NCBI GenBank assembly: GCA_036873755.1 | Contig: JAVTVY010036896.1 | Coordinates: forward strand, 99,927 to 163,926 | DNA length: 64,000 nucleotides | Origin: Hanleya hanleyi | Taxonomy: Eukaryota > Mollusca > Polyplacophora > Lepidopleurida > Hanleyidae | Direction: 5' to 3' | Shown: positions 22,201 through 37,200 of the stretch, in pieces | How the letters are laid out: every line of letters starts with the position of its first letter | Position numbering within the stretch: the first letter of the stretch is position 1 | Program-made: the position numbers and the translations under genes | The notes under the pieces: model-generated | What the model was told of the DNA's origin: nothing | Database searches by the model: none | The model's input: the letters and a program-made list of their open reading frames with translations, nothing else

Positions 22201-25200
22201 ATCACGATTTCTCAGGAACTACTGCATGGATCTTTCTGAAATTTGGTACAGAGATTCTCCTTGGGGCCTAGTTGTGCAGATACCTTTTCTGGTCCGATTC
22301 GAAAATCCAATATGGCCACAGGGCTGGCCATCTTGGATTTCTCCATGAAACCTTGTTATCGCGATTTCTCAGGAACTACGGCACGGATCTTTCTGAAATT
22401 TGGTACACAGGTTCCCCTTGGGGTCTAGATGTGCAGATACCTTTTCTGGTCCGATTCGAAAATCCAATATGGCCACAGGGCAGCCATCTTGGATTTCCCC
22501 ATGAAACCTTGTTATCACGATTTCTCAGGAACTACTGCACGGATCTTTCTGAAATTTGGTACACAGGTTCCTCTTGGGGTCTAGATGTGCAGATACCTTT
22601 TCTGGTCCGATTCGAAAATCCAATATGGCCACAGGGCGGCCATCTTGGATTTCCCCATGAAACCTTGCTATCACGATTTCTCAGGAACTACTGCATGGAT
22701 CTTTCTGAAATTTGGTACACATATTCCCCTTGGGGCCTAGTTGTGCAGATACTTTTTCTGGTCCGATTCGAAAATCCAATATGGCCACAGGGCCACAGGG
22801 CCTTGTTATCGCGATGTCTCAGGAACTACTGCACGGATCTTTCTGAAATTTGGTACACAGGTTCCTCTTGGGGTCTAGATGTGCAGATACCTTTTCTGGA
22901 CCGATTCGAAAATCCAATATGGCCACCAGGCAGCCATCTTGGATTTTCCCGTAAAACCTTGTTATCATGATTTCTCAGGAACAACTGCATAGATCTTTCT
23001 CAAATTTGTTACGCAGGTTCCCCTTGGGGTCTAGTTGTGCAAGAAACCTTTTTTGGTCCGATTCGAAAATCCAATATGGCCACCAGGCAGCCATCTTGGA
23101 TTTCCCCATGAAACCTTGTTATCGCGATTTCTCAGGAACTACTGCACGGATCTTTCTCAAATTTGGTACACGGGTTCCCCTTGGGGTCTAGTTGTGCAAG
23201 AAACCTTTTTGGTCCGATTCCGAAATCCAATATGGCCACTAGGCAGCCATCTTGGATTCCCATATGAAAACTTGTTATCGCGATTTCTCAGGAACTACTT
23301 CATGGATCTTTCTCAAATTTGGTACACATGTTCCCCTTGGGGTCCAGTTGTGCAAGAAACCTTTTTTGGTCCGATTATCAGGCGGCCATCTTGGATTTCC
23401 CCATGAAACTTTGTTATTGCGATTTCTCAGGAACTACTGCATGGATCTGTTAAATTAGGTACACAGGTTCACCTTGTCGTCTAGTTGTACAAGATACCTT
23501 TTCTGGTCCGATTCGAAAATTCAATATGGCAAAACAGGCCGCCATCTTGGATTTTCCCACGCAAATTTGTTATCGTGATTTCTCAGGAAGTACTGCATGG
23601 ATCTTTCTCAAATTTGGTACACAGGTTCCCCTTATGGTCTAGTTGTGCAAGGTACCTTTTTCGGTCCGAATTGAAGATCCAATATGGCCACAAGGCGGCC
23701 ATCTTGAATTTCCCCTTGAAACATTGTTACCGTGAATTCTTGGGAAATATTTCATGGATTTTTCTGAAATTTGGTACACAGGTCTCACATGGGGCCTATT
23801 AGTGCAAGATACCTTTTTTGGTCCGATTCGAAAATCCAAGTTACGCTCCAAATTAATTTGGTATTCTCAAGTGACGTTGCATCACAAGAGTCGGCGGATC
23901 AAACGGTGGGGCATATTCTATATATTGACTATAGAGAATATCCGTACCTTCACCTTTCATATCAAGGAGTTCAAATAATTCTGAATTAAAATGTATTTCT
24001 TCAAATTTTAAATCAGCCTTCTTTAGTCCATGCAGTAGCAAGTGAACTGCTCCACCGTTTCGTATGCCGACCTCAGTCTTGTGACTCAATGTCACAACTC
24101 GACAACTGTAGACTACTGGATGTTTCGATCCAAGGGAGATAATCAGGATCCAGGCACTTTTGAAGTTTCAACATTACTGCGCGGACCGGATCCCTTCAGT
24201 ATTAAGCATTATTGTACCATCTTACTATTTTCGAGCATGGTATCTTGATTTAAACAGTATATTTATTTCACCAGGAAACAGGGATCGGCGAACAGGCAGA
24301 GCCTATTTGAACGCCTCTCCCAACAGACATATTACACATACATGTACAATTACAAGATGACAGACAACAGTGAATAGAATAAGAAACAGCTACAAACACA
24401 ATAATTAACATGCAGCTGCATGGTATCTTAAAAGAGATATCTCAAAATAGCCCAAGAAACAGAACAGAATTAGCATTCGTTCCTAATTATAAAATCTGAA
24501 GTATGTTTCATAGCTCATGCCAAAGTGTCAAAGAGATTGGTCTTCGCTTCCAGTACCCAATGATGACACATGCAAAAAAATAAAAATAAAAAAAATACTA
24601 CAAAACAAAGGCGAAGGATCCTCGGTACATGTACATTCACTTTCAGACTAGCTTTGCTCATTTCTCTTGTATTATAACAACCGACATAAGTAAAGTTTCT
24701 AGAAATCTTGAAACTCCTCAAACTTATTATTATATCTTGGTGTTTTTCAGTGGCCTTTTTCAATCTTTTTCACTCAGATTCGAAATTCTGTAAACAAAAT
24801 TACAAATCAATTGTCTGTTCTTAGTAACAATGGACAAACAGATCCTCTAGTCATTAGCTTACAATTATCGGACAATGGTGGGCGCCAAGATCCTTCAGGA
24901 TCTCTCGTATGTTTTTATAAACTGATTCAAAATCAGAAAAGTTCACAAAGAAATGAAAGAAATTCTGACTGGGTGAGCCGTTGTTATTGTATATCGATCG
25001 GCACTCTCCCATCTCACAATGCTACTTATGTCATGGGTTGGAGTATGTTCCAGGTTATCTCTGCCACTTCGTTTGTTTCCATACTTGCGGCTTCGTAAGC
25101 TTTAGACATCGTTCCTCATTTGTCATCCAATGAAAATGTAACAAGCGGAGGCCGAGATATTGTTCTCTCCAAGTCTGCTGATTGCAGCGCCCCTCATACT

Positions 25201-28200
25201 ATCAAAATGAAAGGGAGACAACTACTTTCACCACCAGGTATCACATTCAACTATATCGGACCTTGTGTGGCCGGGTCCCGACAGCTGTCTCCACACGGAA
25301 ATTTGTTTACAGCATTGCGAGAAACATTTAGCGCATCAGGACAGGCAATTATATTTCCACTAATTTTAATTGAATTTTTTGCTTTAATAAGCTGATAATT
25401 ATTCAACGTCCTTGCTTGGTACTCAGTAGGAGCTTTGTTGTTGCGTGTGTTATCTGCCTCACGTCATGTGTTGCTGTTGGAAGTCATAATGAAATCACTT
25501 CCTTTGGATTTGGGTATATTCGTTTTTCCAAAGTAATCACCACCCCCCTCCCCCCCCTCCCCCCAAACATACACAAACAAATATTTCTGGACATGTTCTA
25601 TATAATAATAAATATATACCAGTTGACCTATGAATTATCTTCCATATTATCACAATATTTCTGGTGTCTTCTCCCATGGATAATAACCCTCTCTCTTAAA
25701 CACACATAATAAGGTGAACAAAAATGATTTTTTTATTTTTTTATTTAGTTAATTAAAATATTGATGGAATTTTTCCACTTCTTCCTAGAATACAATGCAC
25801 CTCCCCTCACCACCAAATAAAGGTTGATAATCCCATGAGGTTTTCAAAAGTAGTAACCCCCCGCACCCAAAATCATGAGGACGGTATCATTTGATCTTAG
25901 TTTCGCCATAATAACTTTTTTAATAACTCATGTGGATATTTAAAAAAAAAAAGTGAATTAAAAGAAAACTCAAAGATTGATTCCAATGACATGTATTAAT
26001 TTATTGATTTTTGTTTGCATCGAATATACAGCGGTTGTCAAATATTCGAAACTCAATTGAAGTATGTAAAGTGGCGGTCATTGTTTTTTAGAACTCAATC
26101 TGACCCCCAAGAAAAACTCACTTCAGAAAAAATTGAGTTTTCGGTTGTCAAAATTTTGACTTCCGGGAAAGCCTGTATTCCAATGTGGGTTTTTTTTATA
26201 TAAATCTCAAACACTAGATTGCAGTGACACATGACCCACTGTGAAGCTTCGCTTGTAAATTTCTGTGAAGTTTATTTCCATTGAGCATTAATGTGGATGA
26301 CAATTATTTAACTACTACATGTAATCACTAACATATTTTCAATATAATGTATTTATTAAAATAAACATAATAATCCTTTCTTCAAATAGTGGTGTAATTT
26401 GATTCATACCTATCATATATATATATACCAGTTATCACTCATTAAAATATTCTTCCATGCTGAAATTCATCTACCCAGAAATTTAACCAAGAAGCTCACA
26501 GTGGGATCAGGCCTCGCTTTGCATCAAAATTTATGGCAATCAACAGATTCTCGGAAGCTTTTATGGGAATCCCAAGCTATTGTTTCTATACAAAATTTTG
26601 TGGGAATCTGTTGGGTTGCCATGATTATTCTGCGGGATCGGATTCCCATGAAAGGCAAGCCATGAGCGTCATTGCACGAATTCAATGTATTGTTTTGAGA
26701 TTTATATCAGAAAAACTTTGACTATGAGGCGTGTGGTGGGTGATTTACAGGGAGGTTGGATGTTTTATGGGTGGTTGGCAAATGAAAACTGTATTATTAT
26801 TATTTGCTTTCAGAATGTGGACGAGTCATTGCTGGTGCGACCAAGGGCTCCATAATTCCAAGACTTATTGTAACAAATGGTAGAGGTGAAGCACTCACGG
26901 GGAAATGCCTGTATTTCTTGAGAACAAAAACAGATGTTGCATTGACAATCCAGAAAGTGGCAGAGGTAAAACTTCTGTTCTCATGTACATATTTCTTGTT
27001 GTTGATCCATCTAGTGTTGATACCTGTCTGGCTATCAGATGCAAAGAATGGGGCAAGCCTTACCAGGATGCAAACATTCAACATCTGACTTACGAATCCA
27101 GGGGACTGACTTAAGAGATGCGTAAGTCTACACCTGACATTAAGTCTGTCGGATCGTCGTCATAAAAATAAGCACCCGTTATACGAAGTGTCGTAAATAT
27201 GACTGGTCGTAAAAATGCGTCGTAAATCTGTGGTCGCAAGTCAAATTTCTTTGCTATTTTCACCCTGTTGCTATATTTTATAATCTATTTCTCTAATTCA
27301 ATGGTAGAGTTAAATCTTTCATGTAATTTGAAACATACACTCCAAAGTCGGGGGGAAGAAGATGCTCGTTTTATCACCCTGACAACCATGACAACAGATA
27401 CAGCATGTTGTTGCGCTTCGAACTGGGAACACTGATTTCTACCTTCATGCAAAAAAGTTACATACGGAGCTGGTCAATGTAGCTTCATCCAACAATAATA
27501 TATCAAGATAAATGACATCATATGACAATAAAAATAGAATATTATCCTAAACTTACTATCCACTATCAATATTTACACCTGTCATAGGTTCACGACCAAC
27601 GTATGTGTGTTTGTAAGACAGTAAACTCTGGTTCCAAAAATCAGTCGCAAGGCCGATGTAAATCTCCTCATCTTTGTATGTTCTCCATTGACTGAGTTAG
27701 AGGGAAATTCCCGCTAGCTACAAGCATTTGGAGGAGTGTCTCCTGTTAAACTCAGAAGATGTATTACAGGCCTTACATTCTAAAATTCGCTCCATGCAGG
27801 CTGATTTGATACGCCTGGTATTGGCTATTAATGGGGCTGATGTACTCACATTGGGGCTGATTTCAATTGAACTACATTACCAGCTGTTTTTTACCAGACT
27901 GGTAAATAGGCCCCATGAAATGCACTTACAGGGCCTTTCACCATCAAAATGAAGGGCATAGTTTTATGCCACGTATGATATCGGAGATTTTCAAAACCAT
28001 GTTTCCTGTATATATCTGCAAAAATTCTCGAAAATAAACATTATTTTGCGCTGTATTTCTTTACGACCCCTTGAGCTAGGGACATGAAACTCACCACACT
28101 ATACCCATGGATCAAACTCTTGTAAAAAGAAATCCAAGATGGCCACTTTTATAATTTTACAATTTTTTGTCGATTTTTTTGTCAGATTTTTCAAATTGTT

Positions 28201-31200
28201 TATCTATGTGCTTACTTTGCAAAAGCAGTATGATAGAGTAGTAAATATTAGTCTGATGTGTTTGCCCACCTTTCCTCGCACAAAAGCAGAAATTGTGAAG
28301 AAAAATAACGAAAAACATTGGAAGTGATCTGTCCAATTTCAGGAGGTCAATTTTGGGCTCTTGGATCCCAAATCTTCTGGAGGTATTCTGTCTGCTCTCC
28401 AAACAACAATGATGCGAATTTACCAGCCTGCCTTGAATGGCCTGGAGAACTGGGGACGACTTACAGAAACCCCGCATGGGAGAAAGTCACAGAAAAACTT
28501 CAAGGACAACTATGACCATTTTATTGAATACTTGAAAGGTGAGTGACGCATTCCAACCTAATCACTGCAACTACATGTAAGCATGACTATTATGGACTTC
28601 ATTTCAGAGAAGGCTATGATATCATCTCATGTGTTAGTATAAATTCTTCTGAAAGACAGACCTGACATAAAGCCATGAACAGAATGTGTCCGTCAAAGAT
28701 TGTTCTTACTGCACTTAATAGGTTAATATTTCTGTAACAAAATTTTGTCGAAATGTGGCATGTTTTGACAGTAGTGGATGCTGTGGTCTCAGTTAAAGGT
28801 TGTACCAAATGGTCCCGCATCCCATGCTTTTTTGATGCTAAATTGTTGTAACATGTGCAGTGTGACTAACGTCACAGGTCCTATGAAGTAGGGTAGACAT
28901 TCGGACTCCGACGCGAACTGAACTCTTGGAAATCCCCACCCCCCAGTTGAAATCCTGCCTATATTAAAATCACCAGAAATTCTCATCAAACGTTGGTCAG
29001 CTCAGAACTTGATGGTAACAGTCCCCTAATGCACTTAGAATGCCAAAAATCACGGTTCTAATGTCAACGGTTCTCCTTATTTTGCCGACGAAAGGATTCG
29101 GATTACCGGACAGTTTGCAAATGAGATCCTACATAGTAGGAATAGGTTATATTTGACAATCAGTAGCAGGTTACTGTTTTGGGGAATGGTCGAAGTTTAA
29201 AGAAAACATGAGTAGTGTGACTAACGTCACAGGACCTACGGGGTAGGGTGAGGAAGATGACTTGGGGGTCCAAGCATAATGTTATAAGTCACCTAAGTAG
29301 GTCAAATTTTCATCAAAAGTAAGTCAGCTCAGAACTTGCTGGCAACAGTTCCCTAATGCACCTTCATGCCAAAAATCAAGGTTCTAATGTCAACGGTTCT
29401 CCTTATTTTGCCGACGAAAGGATTCGGATGGACTGACTCACTCACTCATTAACGGACAATTTGCAAATGAGGGCTGTTCCATTTAAAGAGGTATGGGAGG
29501 CGCGGAAGGCAGCTTTGAATTATACCCCATCACCCATAGAAATTTTACTGGCCTTCCCAATGTTGTAACATGGATTGAACTGAATTTCCTCCTATGACCC
29601 ATAGAATAATATATTGAGTGCCTTCCTCCCCTCCCATACCTTTTTAGATGGAACAGCCCTGAGAGCCTACTTCGTAGGAACAAACTTTTGAAACCCTCCA
29701 TTACCATGCCTGTTTGAAAACAGTGAAGGCCATGACCTGCTGACCCATGATGTCAGAGCCTGATTAAGCGAGCAATTGCAGTGAATGTTGTAGGCAACAT
29801 TTCATTGTAATGCCACGCAACGTCACAAAGCTGAAAGGTAAAGCATTTGTTGAGATACATGTACATAAAGATTTTCGCCCAATTGTTGTGTAATGCTGAT
29901 CACAGTAGGTCATCCGAGACAGCCAGGCAGTTGACGTGATTGTAATCAGACTCTGACGTCACGGTCAGAGGTTATGGTTTGAATATGCTTTCACCACATC
30001 TGTTTTATTGCGCTAAATCCCCCTATTTGATGTCATTTTTCGTAGGAAAAAATTATCAACATATAGTTTACACAGCTTCTCTGTATCTTTTCATGCAAAG
30101 TGTGCAGCGGGTATTTGGTAGAACCCTTAAACCTTTGACCAGAACATCTTCAACAAGGAAGATCAAGTACTGGACCTGCAGTACCCGTGAATTATTCCCG
30201 TAAAACACGTCAATTCACAAAGAAATTATCAAAGAGGAGAACTCGCCTGAATGAGTTTTCTGCTCTATACCGCCTCCTGGATAATTTCTTTGTGCATTGA
30301 CGTGTTTTACGTGACTAATCCAAACTCACCTGAATGTGTTTTCTTCTCTATACTTCCTCCTTGATAACTTCTTTGTGAATTGACGTGTTTTACAGGAATA
30401 ATCCATTTTATGTCGGAGATGGAGCGTTTTAATATTGCGCTATATAAACCAACTGTAGGGCGCTGCCATTAGATTTATCAGAGTTGAGGTAAAATTATGT
30501 CAGAGTTGAGGGAGAATTGAGTCCGAGTTGAGTGGAAGTAAATTCAGCACTGTGGTGAAGAACCTATGATGCTACCATTGACGTCACCTGTGTTACGTCG
30601 TATGGAATTAGAACAACGTCACAGCCCATAGAGCCTCGCTTTCATATACAAATGGTGGTGTCCTACAGCCAATCTCCACAAAGTGAATACATCCCACATC
30701 GAATGGATTATTTCGTTGGAACATCGTATTTCATGAAGCATATATAATGTGCTAATTCCTGAAGTAAAATGATGTTGAGGAGACTTTAAATATTCGCTAT
30801 TTTCGCAATTCTCTCGAAAGATGGTTGTTACTATTCTTACACTCCTCTGCCATACAGTTCCACTCAGCAGAAAAATATATATTTATTTTCTTGAAATTAA
30901 ATTATGAATAATTTGTACAGTGGTTTGCTGGCTTTACCTTTTAGAAACAGAACGAAATATTAAACATTTGTGGATCTGAAGAAAATATCGAGTTGATTCT
31001 TGAATTGATCTACAGATGGTGAATGGCTTTGGTCTGTTGACAGCAGGGAGTGGAATAATTCTTTCAAGCCTTCAATTCCAACTATTTCATGTGTGATCCA
31101 TTTTTCTATCAGTTGAATAGTGTATTCATTTTTGACTAATTTAGTCTAAATCTTACATGCTGCCAGTTGTTTTAATCAGCTTTGTTCAACTCTAAGGCGG

Positions 31201-34200
31201 CCCAGAGATATTAACAATATTCAAACAGTTTTCAGTGTAAACCCTGGCATCTCTGATTCAAATACATGTATCTACGGCATATTTCTTTATATTTAACCCT
31301 TTCACAAGTGTCGGAAATTGTTGTATTTCAGCTGCAGAGGTAAATGCAGGAGAGGGTGTGAAGCTGGAGGACTTTGATCCAGGCAAGGTGGACCTGAACG
31401 AGATACGGAATGCTCCAGAATGTATTGATGCTGCTGCCAACCCAGATATAGTCTCTGCATTAGAAGAGCTAGCAACAACTTGGTGCAAGCAAATCGAACA
31501 AGTAACTTAAAGTTTAATTATTCAAGTCTAAATGTGATGTCATTATTTTAAGGGGCGGAGCTGGATTCAAAAGTATTAGCGGCTAACAATGTCCTGAGAT
31601 TAAAATAGCTATAGGAGAATGGATCAATGTCATTGTTATTCGATGCTACACTGACGTTAATAGGCCTTCTGTTTCATCAGTGTTGTTGACTTTATACACA
31701 AAGTTTTACCAGCAAGGCCTCTTAGACTTGTTTACATATATTTCACTGCTGGAGCATTAACATATATCTGTTTTTCTGTAACTTTGTGAAGCCCAACACA
31801 CAGCGAACATTTTGTTGTATTAGAACAAAAACATTGTTTTGTGTTTTTGCCTGTTTTGGTTTCTGTTCCCAATACACAACGAAAATTTCATCTCGAAACA
31901 AACCGTCAGCACCAAAAGTAGGCATAGATTCGGATTCAGTCCTTTGTAAAATGGTCGCGGCTCACCAGTTGATTGGTTTGAAAGATGTTCTGAGAGATGT
32001 TCGCAGTCACCACACACAGATGACAAAAACTTGTTCCTGGGCAAAACATGTTCGCAAAATCAAACAATGTTTTCTGTTTTTGGACCCTGCACACAGCAGA
32101 CAAAAACACCTTAGAACACTGTTTTTGTTGGGCTTTACATCATAGTTTTTTAAACTCATTAATAACCCCAAATTCTGGGGTGTTTTCATTTTTATACGCC
32201 CGCCAAAAAGGCGGACGTATTATGTGATGGTGGTTTCCGTCCGTCTGTCCGTCCCCCGTGTCCGGCCTATATCTGGAACACTTTTCTATTCACAGTTCCA
32301 ATTTTTGGTGAGTGAATACCCTATGGGGAGACGATGTGTCGCGTACAAAAATGAAGGTCGAGGTCAGAGGTCAAAGGTCACTGGCCTGAAAAACAGGAAA
32401 TCACTGAAGTGTTCGTGTCCGGTCTATATCTCTGAATGTTTTGTATCCACAGTTGCAATTTTTTGTGAGTGGATACATCAGGTGGAGGCGATGTGTCGCG
32501 TACCGAAATTCAGGTCGAGGTCAGAGGTCCAAGGTCACTGTTGCCTAAAATCAGGAAATCATTGATCATTGATAGTTTTCTATCTACAGTTCTAATTTTT
32601 GGTGAGTGGATGCCCTAGGGGGAAACGATGTGTTGCATACCAAATGTAGGTCGAGGTCAAAGGTCAGTGGTACTGAAAAATCAGGAAATCATTAAAAATT
32701 CCTTATTTTTTGTGAGTGGATTTAATAGGGGGAAATGAAGTGTTGCATACCAAACATGGTGTGTCACGTACCAAAATGTAGGTCAAGGCTGAAGGTCAAG
32801 GTCACTCTGACCCCCAAAATTATGAAATTGTTAAAAATCATGATTTTTTGTGTCCATTGATACACTGAGGGGAGACGATGTGTCATGTACCAAAATTCAG
32901 GTCACGGTCAAAGGTCAAGGTCACTGTGACCCCAAAATCAGGAAATTATTAAAAATAACTTTTTTTTGGTGGCAGTAGATACATTAAGGGACACGATGTG
33001 TTACATACCAAAATGTGGGTCAAAGGTCAAGGTCATTGTGACCCCAAAATCAAGAAATCATCAAAAGAAACATTTTCATATGCCTGTCGAAGAGGAGGTC
33101 ATGTAATGCGATATTGCGTTCTGTCCAGTCATCCATTAACATTTGTTGTCCATGCGATATCTCTGGTTTCAAGGTATGGATTGGTACCAAACTTTGGGTA
33201 CCAAGAGTTGGTACCAAACTTTTTACACGCATAGCAAAGAGGAGCCATATTCATTTTGAGATCAATTTGTCAAGATCAATTTGTCAAAGGTCAAGGTCAC
33301 AGTCCCCCAAAACTGAATCAAGTTTAGCAAACTATATGTGTTAGGTTGGAATATTATAATAATATAATAATAATAATATCTTTATTTCAAGAGGGTGATA
33401 CACAATCAGTTTCTACAAGAATCTGTTCTTCCTTGTCTCCCCTACATGTATATGGCATTTGTCCTGTGGAGATGTCTCCTATGGTTGATACATGTGAGAA
33501 ACAGCTACATTCAGTTAAACTGTTGTGAAATAAAAACAGTACATTTACTAATTTAACGAGAAGAGAGGTCTTTTATGAACTTGTACCTGTTTATTAACTC
33601 AAGAACAAAGGTTTACTTCATCACTTTCTTCACATTTATCTTCCTTCATGAACAATTTTCTCGCCTGAAAGGCATTCATTTAAAGGGAAACTACTATTTT
33701 CTTGTGTTTGACTATTGCCGATGTCAGTGTGGGATATGTGAGCTCTCAGCTCTTGTTTCAAGGTCACCTAGTTGCCAAGAGTTAAGACCATTTTACTTTA
33801 TCATTCAATATAAGATGTGAAATATGTTACATTCTCAGAAGCACAAAATCGTAGACTGTTCTCTGGATTGCTAGCTACCAAGTGGATCAAGGCCATTAAA
33901 CAACCTTGAAATTCGGACCAGTGTGATTCCAGATATATGGGCGTATATTGAAGCCCCTTGGGCTCTTGTTGTCATTGTGGCACTGCGGTGGTCTAATGGT
34001 TAGAGCGTCGGCCTCGTAAGGGGTAGGTACTGGGTTCGATCCCAGGCCGGGTCATACCTAAGACTTGAAAAATGGAACTTGTTGCTCCCTCGCTTACGCT
34101 CAGCATTAAGAGGATAGAACAAGGACTGGTTCGCTCGGTGCCAGTATAATGTGACTGAGTGGGGTGTCATGTCTGCCTACGGCATGATATTTCAGTGGGA

Positions 34201-37200
34201 CAGCACTATAAAATGGCAGCATTAGATCTGCTCTGTTACAAGTAGGTACCCCTTCCCTTCCCCGTCGTGATATAGCTGAAAAAATGTTGAAAGCGACGTT
34301 AAACCCTATTCACTCACTCACCCTTGTTGTCATTGTGAAGACTGCGCCTGTCACCTAAACTTGACAACTGAGTGCTGCATATATCTCAGGATGTCACTAT
34401 TCAGTGTTCGAAATCAATAGTTCACTTACTATTTTCTTGTGCAGCTGTTGGCAGAGAGTGATCAGATGAGGAAGGAGGCTGATGACACCGGCCCCCAGGC
34501 TGAGTTGGACCACTGGAGACAGCTACAGGCACGATTCAGCTCCCTTCTCGAGCAGATCAAGAGCCATAAGTGCAGGATGACCATCAGCGTCCTGAATGTG
34601 GCCAAGTCCAAACTTCTCAAGGTCAGTTCGGTAATTTTCGAAAATGGCTTGTCATAAAAGTGGAGTGGTTAGAGGAAAAATGTCAGATGTACCAAAGTTG
34701 AAGTCAGAGGTCGCTGTGACCCCTAAATCAGGAAGTCATAAATTATTTTTTTGTGTGTCAGTAGATACATTAGGGAGGAGACGAAATGTGCCAACATTGA
34801 GGTGAATGTCGAAGGTCAAGGTCAATGACTCCAAAATCAGGAAATCATTAAAAATTGCAATTGTTTGTGTCAGTGTATACATTAGTGGCAGATGATGTGT
34901 CACATACCAAAATTGGTGTCCGTTTGCGGTTGTATATGAAGCCAGACCAGTCGTCTGATTGTCTGTCTGTCTATCTGTCAATCCATCCGTATTTCTTGTC
35001 AACACAACTCCTCCTGCATTTTTGATACGGTTGACATGAAACTTGATGGATATTTTCGGCAGAGTCAGAAGATGTGCATGTGCTCTTCCTGTTGACGGAG
35101 GTTATTTCCTTACTGAGTTACTGCCCTTTTCAATTCAAAATACTGTAGATTAAATGATATCATCTTGTCAATGCAACTTCTCCTACACTTTTCATACGGT
35201 TCACCTAATACTTGGTGGATATTATTGGCACAGTCCGGAGCTGTGCATGTGCTCTTCCTGTTGATGGAGGATTTTTCTTACTGAGTTATTGCCCTTTACA
35301 GTTCGAAGTACTGTAGATCCGTCTGTCTGTATTTCTTGTCAACGCAACTCCTCTTACACTTTTGATACGGTTAACATGATACTTGGTGGATATTATCGGC
35401 ACAGTCCGGAGATGCGCATATGCTGTTCCTGTGACGAATGATTTTTCTTTACAGAGTTATTGCCCCTTTACAGTTCAAAGTACTGTAGATCCGTCCGTCT
35501 GTATTTCTTGTCAATGCAACTCCTCCTACACTTTGATACGGTTAACATGTTTCTTGGTGGATATTATCGGCACAGTCTGAAGATGTGCATGTGCTCTTCC
35601 CATTGATGGAGGATATTTCCTTACTGAGTTATTGCCTTTTACAATTCAAAATACTGTAAATTAAATGATGTCATCTTGTCAGCGCAACTCCTCTACACTT
35701 TTGATATGGTTCACCTAATACTTGGTGGATATTATTGGCACAGTCCAGAGAGGCGCATGTGCTTTTCCCATTGACAGAGGATTTTTCCTTATGAAGATAT
35801 TGCCCTTTAAAGTTCAAAGTGCTGTAGACCCATCTGTCCATATTTCTTGTCAATGCAACTCCTACTACACTTTCGATACGGTTCATACGATACTCGGTGG
35901 ATATTATTGGCACAGTCTGAAGGTGCGTTTGTGCTCTTGCCATTGACGGAGGATTTTTCTTTTCATCCCGGAGTCATTGCTCTTTACAGTTCAAAGTACT
36001 GTAGATTAAATGATATCATCTTGTCAACGCATCTCCTACACTTTTGATATGATTCACATAATACTTGGTAAATGTTGTCAGCACAGTATGGAGATGAACA
36101 TACGCTTTTCCCATTGACAGAGGATTTTTCCTTACTGAGTTATTGACTTTTACAGCTCAAAATACTGTAGATTAAATATCTTGTCAATGCATCTCAAGAT
36201 TAAATTTTCACATAATACTTGGTGAATGTTATCGGCACAGTCTGGAGATGCGCATGTGTTCTTTTTGTTGATGGATGTTTTTCCTTACTGAGTTATTGCC
36301 CTTCACAGTTCAAAATACTGTAGATTAAATGATTATCTTGTCAAATGAACTCCTACAACTTTTGATGTGGTTCACATGATACTTGGTGTATATTATAGGC
36401 ATGGTCTGGAGACACACATGTCCTTTGATGTGTTGTATTGCACATCACTGATTTCCTACAAACACAAATGCAGCTGTTTTCCTCCTTCCCAGTTCACTGA
36501 CAGTGACACTGGGACCGGGGGGGATACACCATCTTCTGATAGCTCTCATTTCAGCATATTGTAGACATGCGTAGACATGGTAAATGTCTTGAATAAAAAA
36601 AAAAAAAAAAGTGTGACTATTTAAAAAACAGGATACATAGACTATTTGAAAAATCAGTCAATCGGAAGTGAGTTTATACTCATCTAAAAACGTCACAACG
36701 TCATGGAGAAAGGTTGATCGTGCTGGTCATGCCGATCAAGACCCAGTTAATCCAATGACGTTCTAGTTGATTTTAGTAGTTCAAGTGTAATCATGAAAAT
36801 GTTTATGACCTTAGAAGCATCGTCGTTCAACTGAAATAACTGGACAATTGCAGAGGGCACTCTTTCAGTTTACCGCTCAGTTTCAAATTTTGTCCAAATT
36901 GAATCGGGCAAGTCTCAGTTGAAAAATTTGGGGGAAGAAATTTTTCAGTTGGCGAAGATAACCTAAACCAATTTCTTTTAGGAATCCCCCCCGTGGGATT
37001 TGCCGCGCCAGTTTATTCCTGGAATTAAAACGAACCCAAGTAAATCAAATGCCGTAGTTGGAACGTCCCTGGATCAAGCGTTATCCGTGACGTTGTCCTG
37101 AATTCTGACGTCATCAGTCACGTCATCCCACAGGCAATATGGCGGCGCCCACGTCGACCTCAAAGCGGAAACATGACTTCACAAATTGTAATAAAAATAA

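Noticed and set aside
21962..23406. Long open frames (up to 232 codons) suggesting a repetitive protein
   Set aside because: They fall entirely within the 156-bp satellite array, and the unit length is a multiple of three. The repeated peptide is a by-product of the DNA repeat.
21895..23850. CRISPR-like array
   Set aside because: Units are contiguous tandem repeats without unique spacers, and the genome is eukaryotic with spliced genes.
33980..34060. Functional tRNA gene
   Set aside because: A and B boxes are present, but the anticodon stem does not pair well. The unit also continues into a SINE body flanked by a target duplication.
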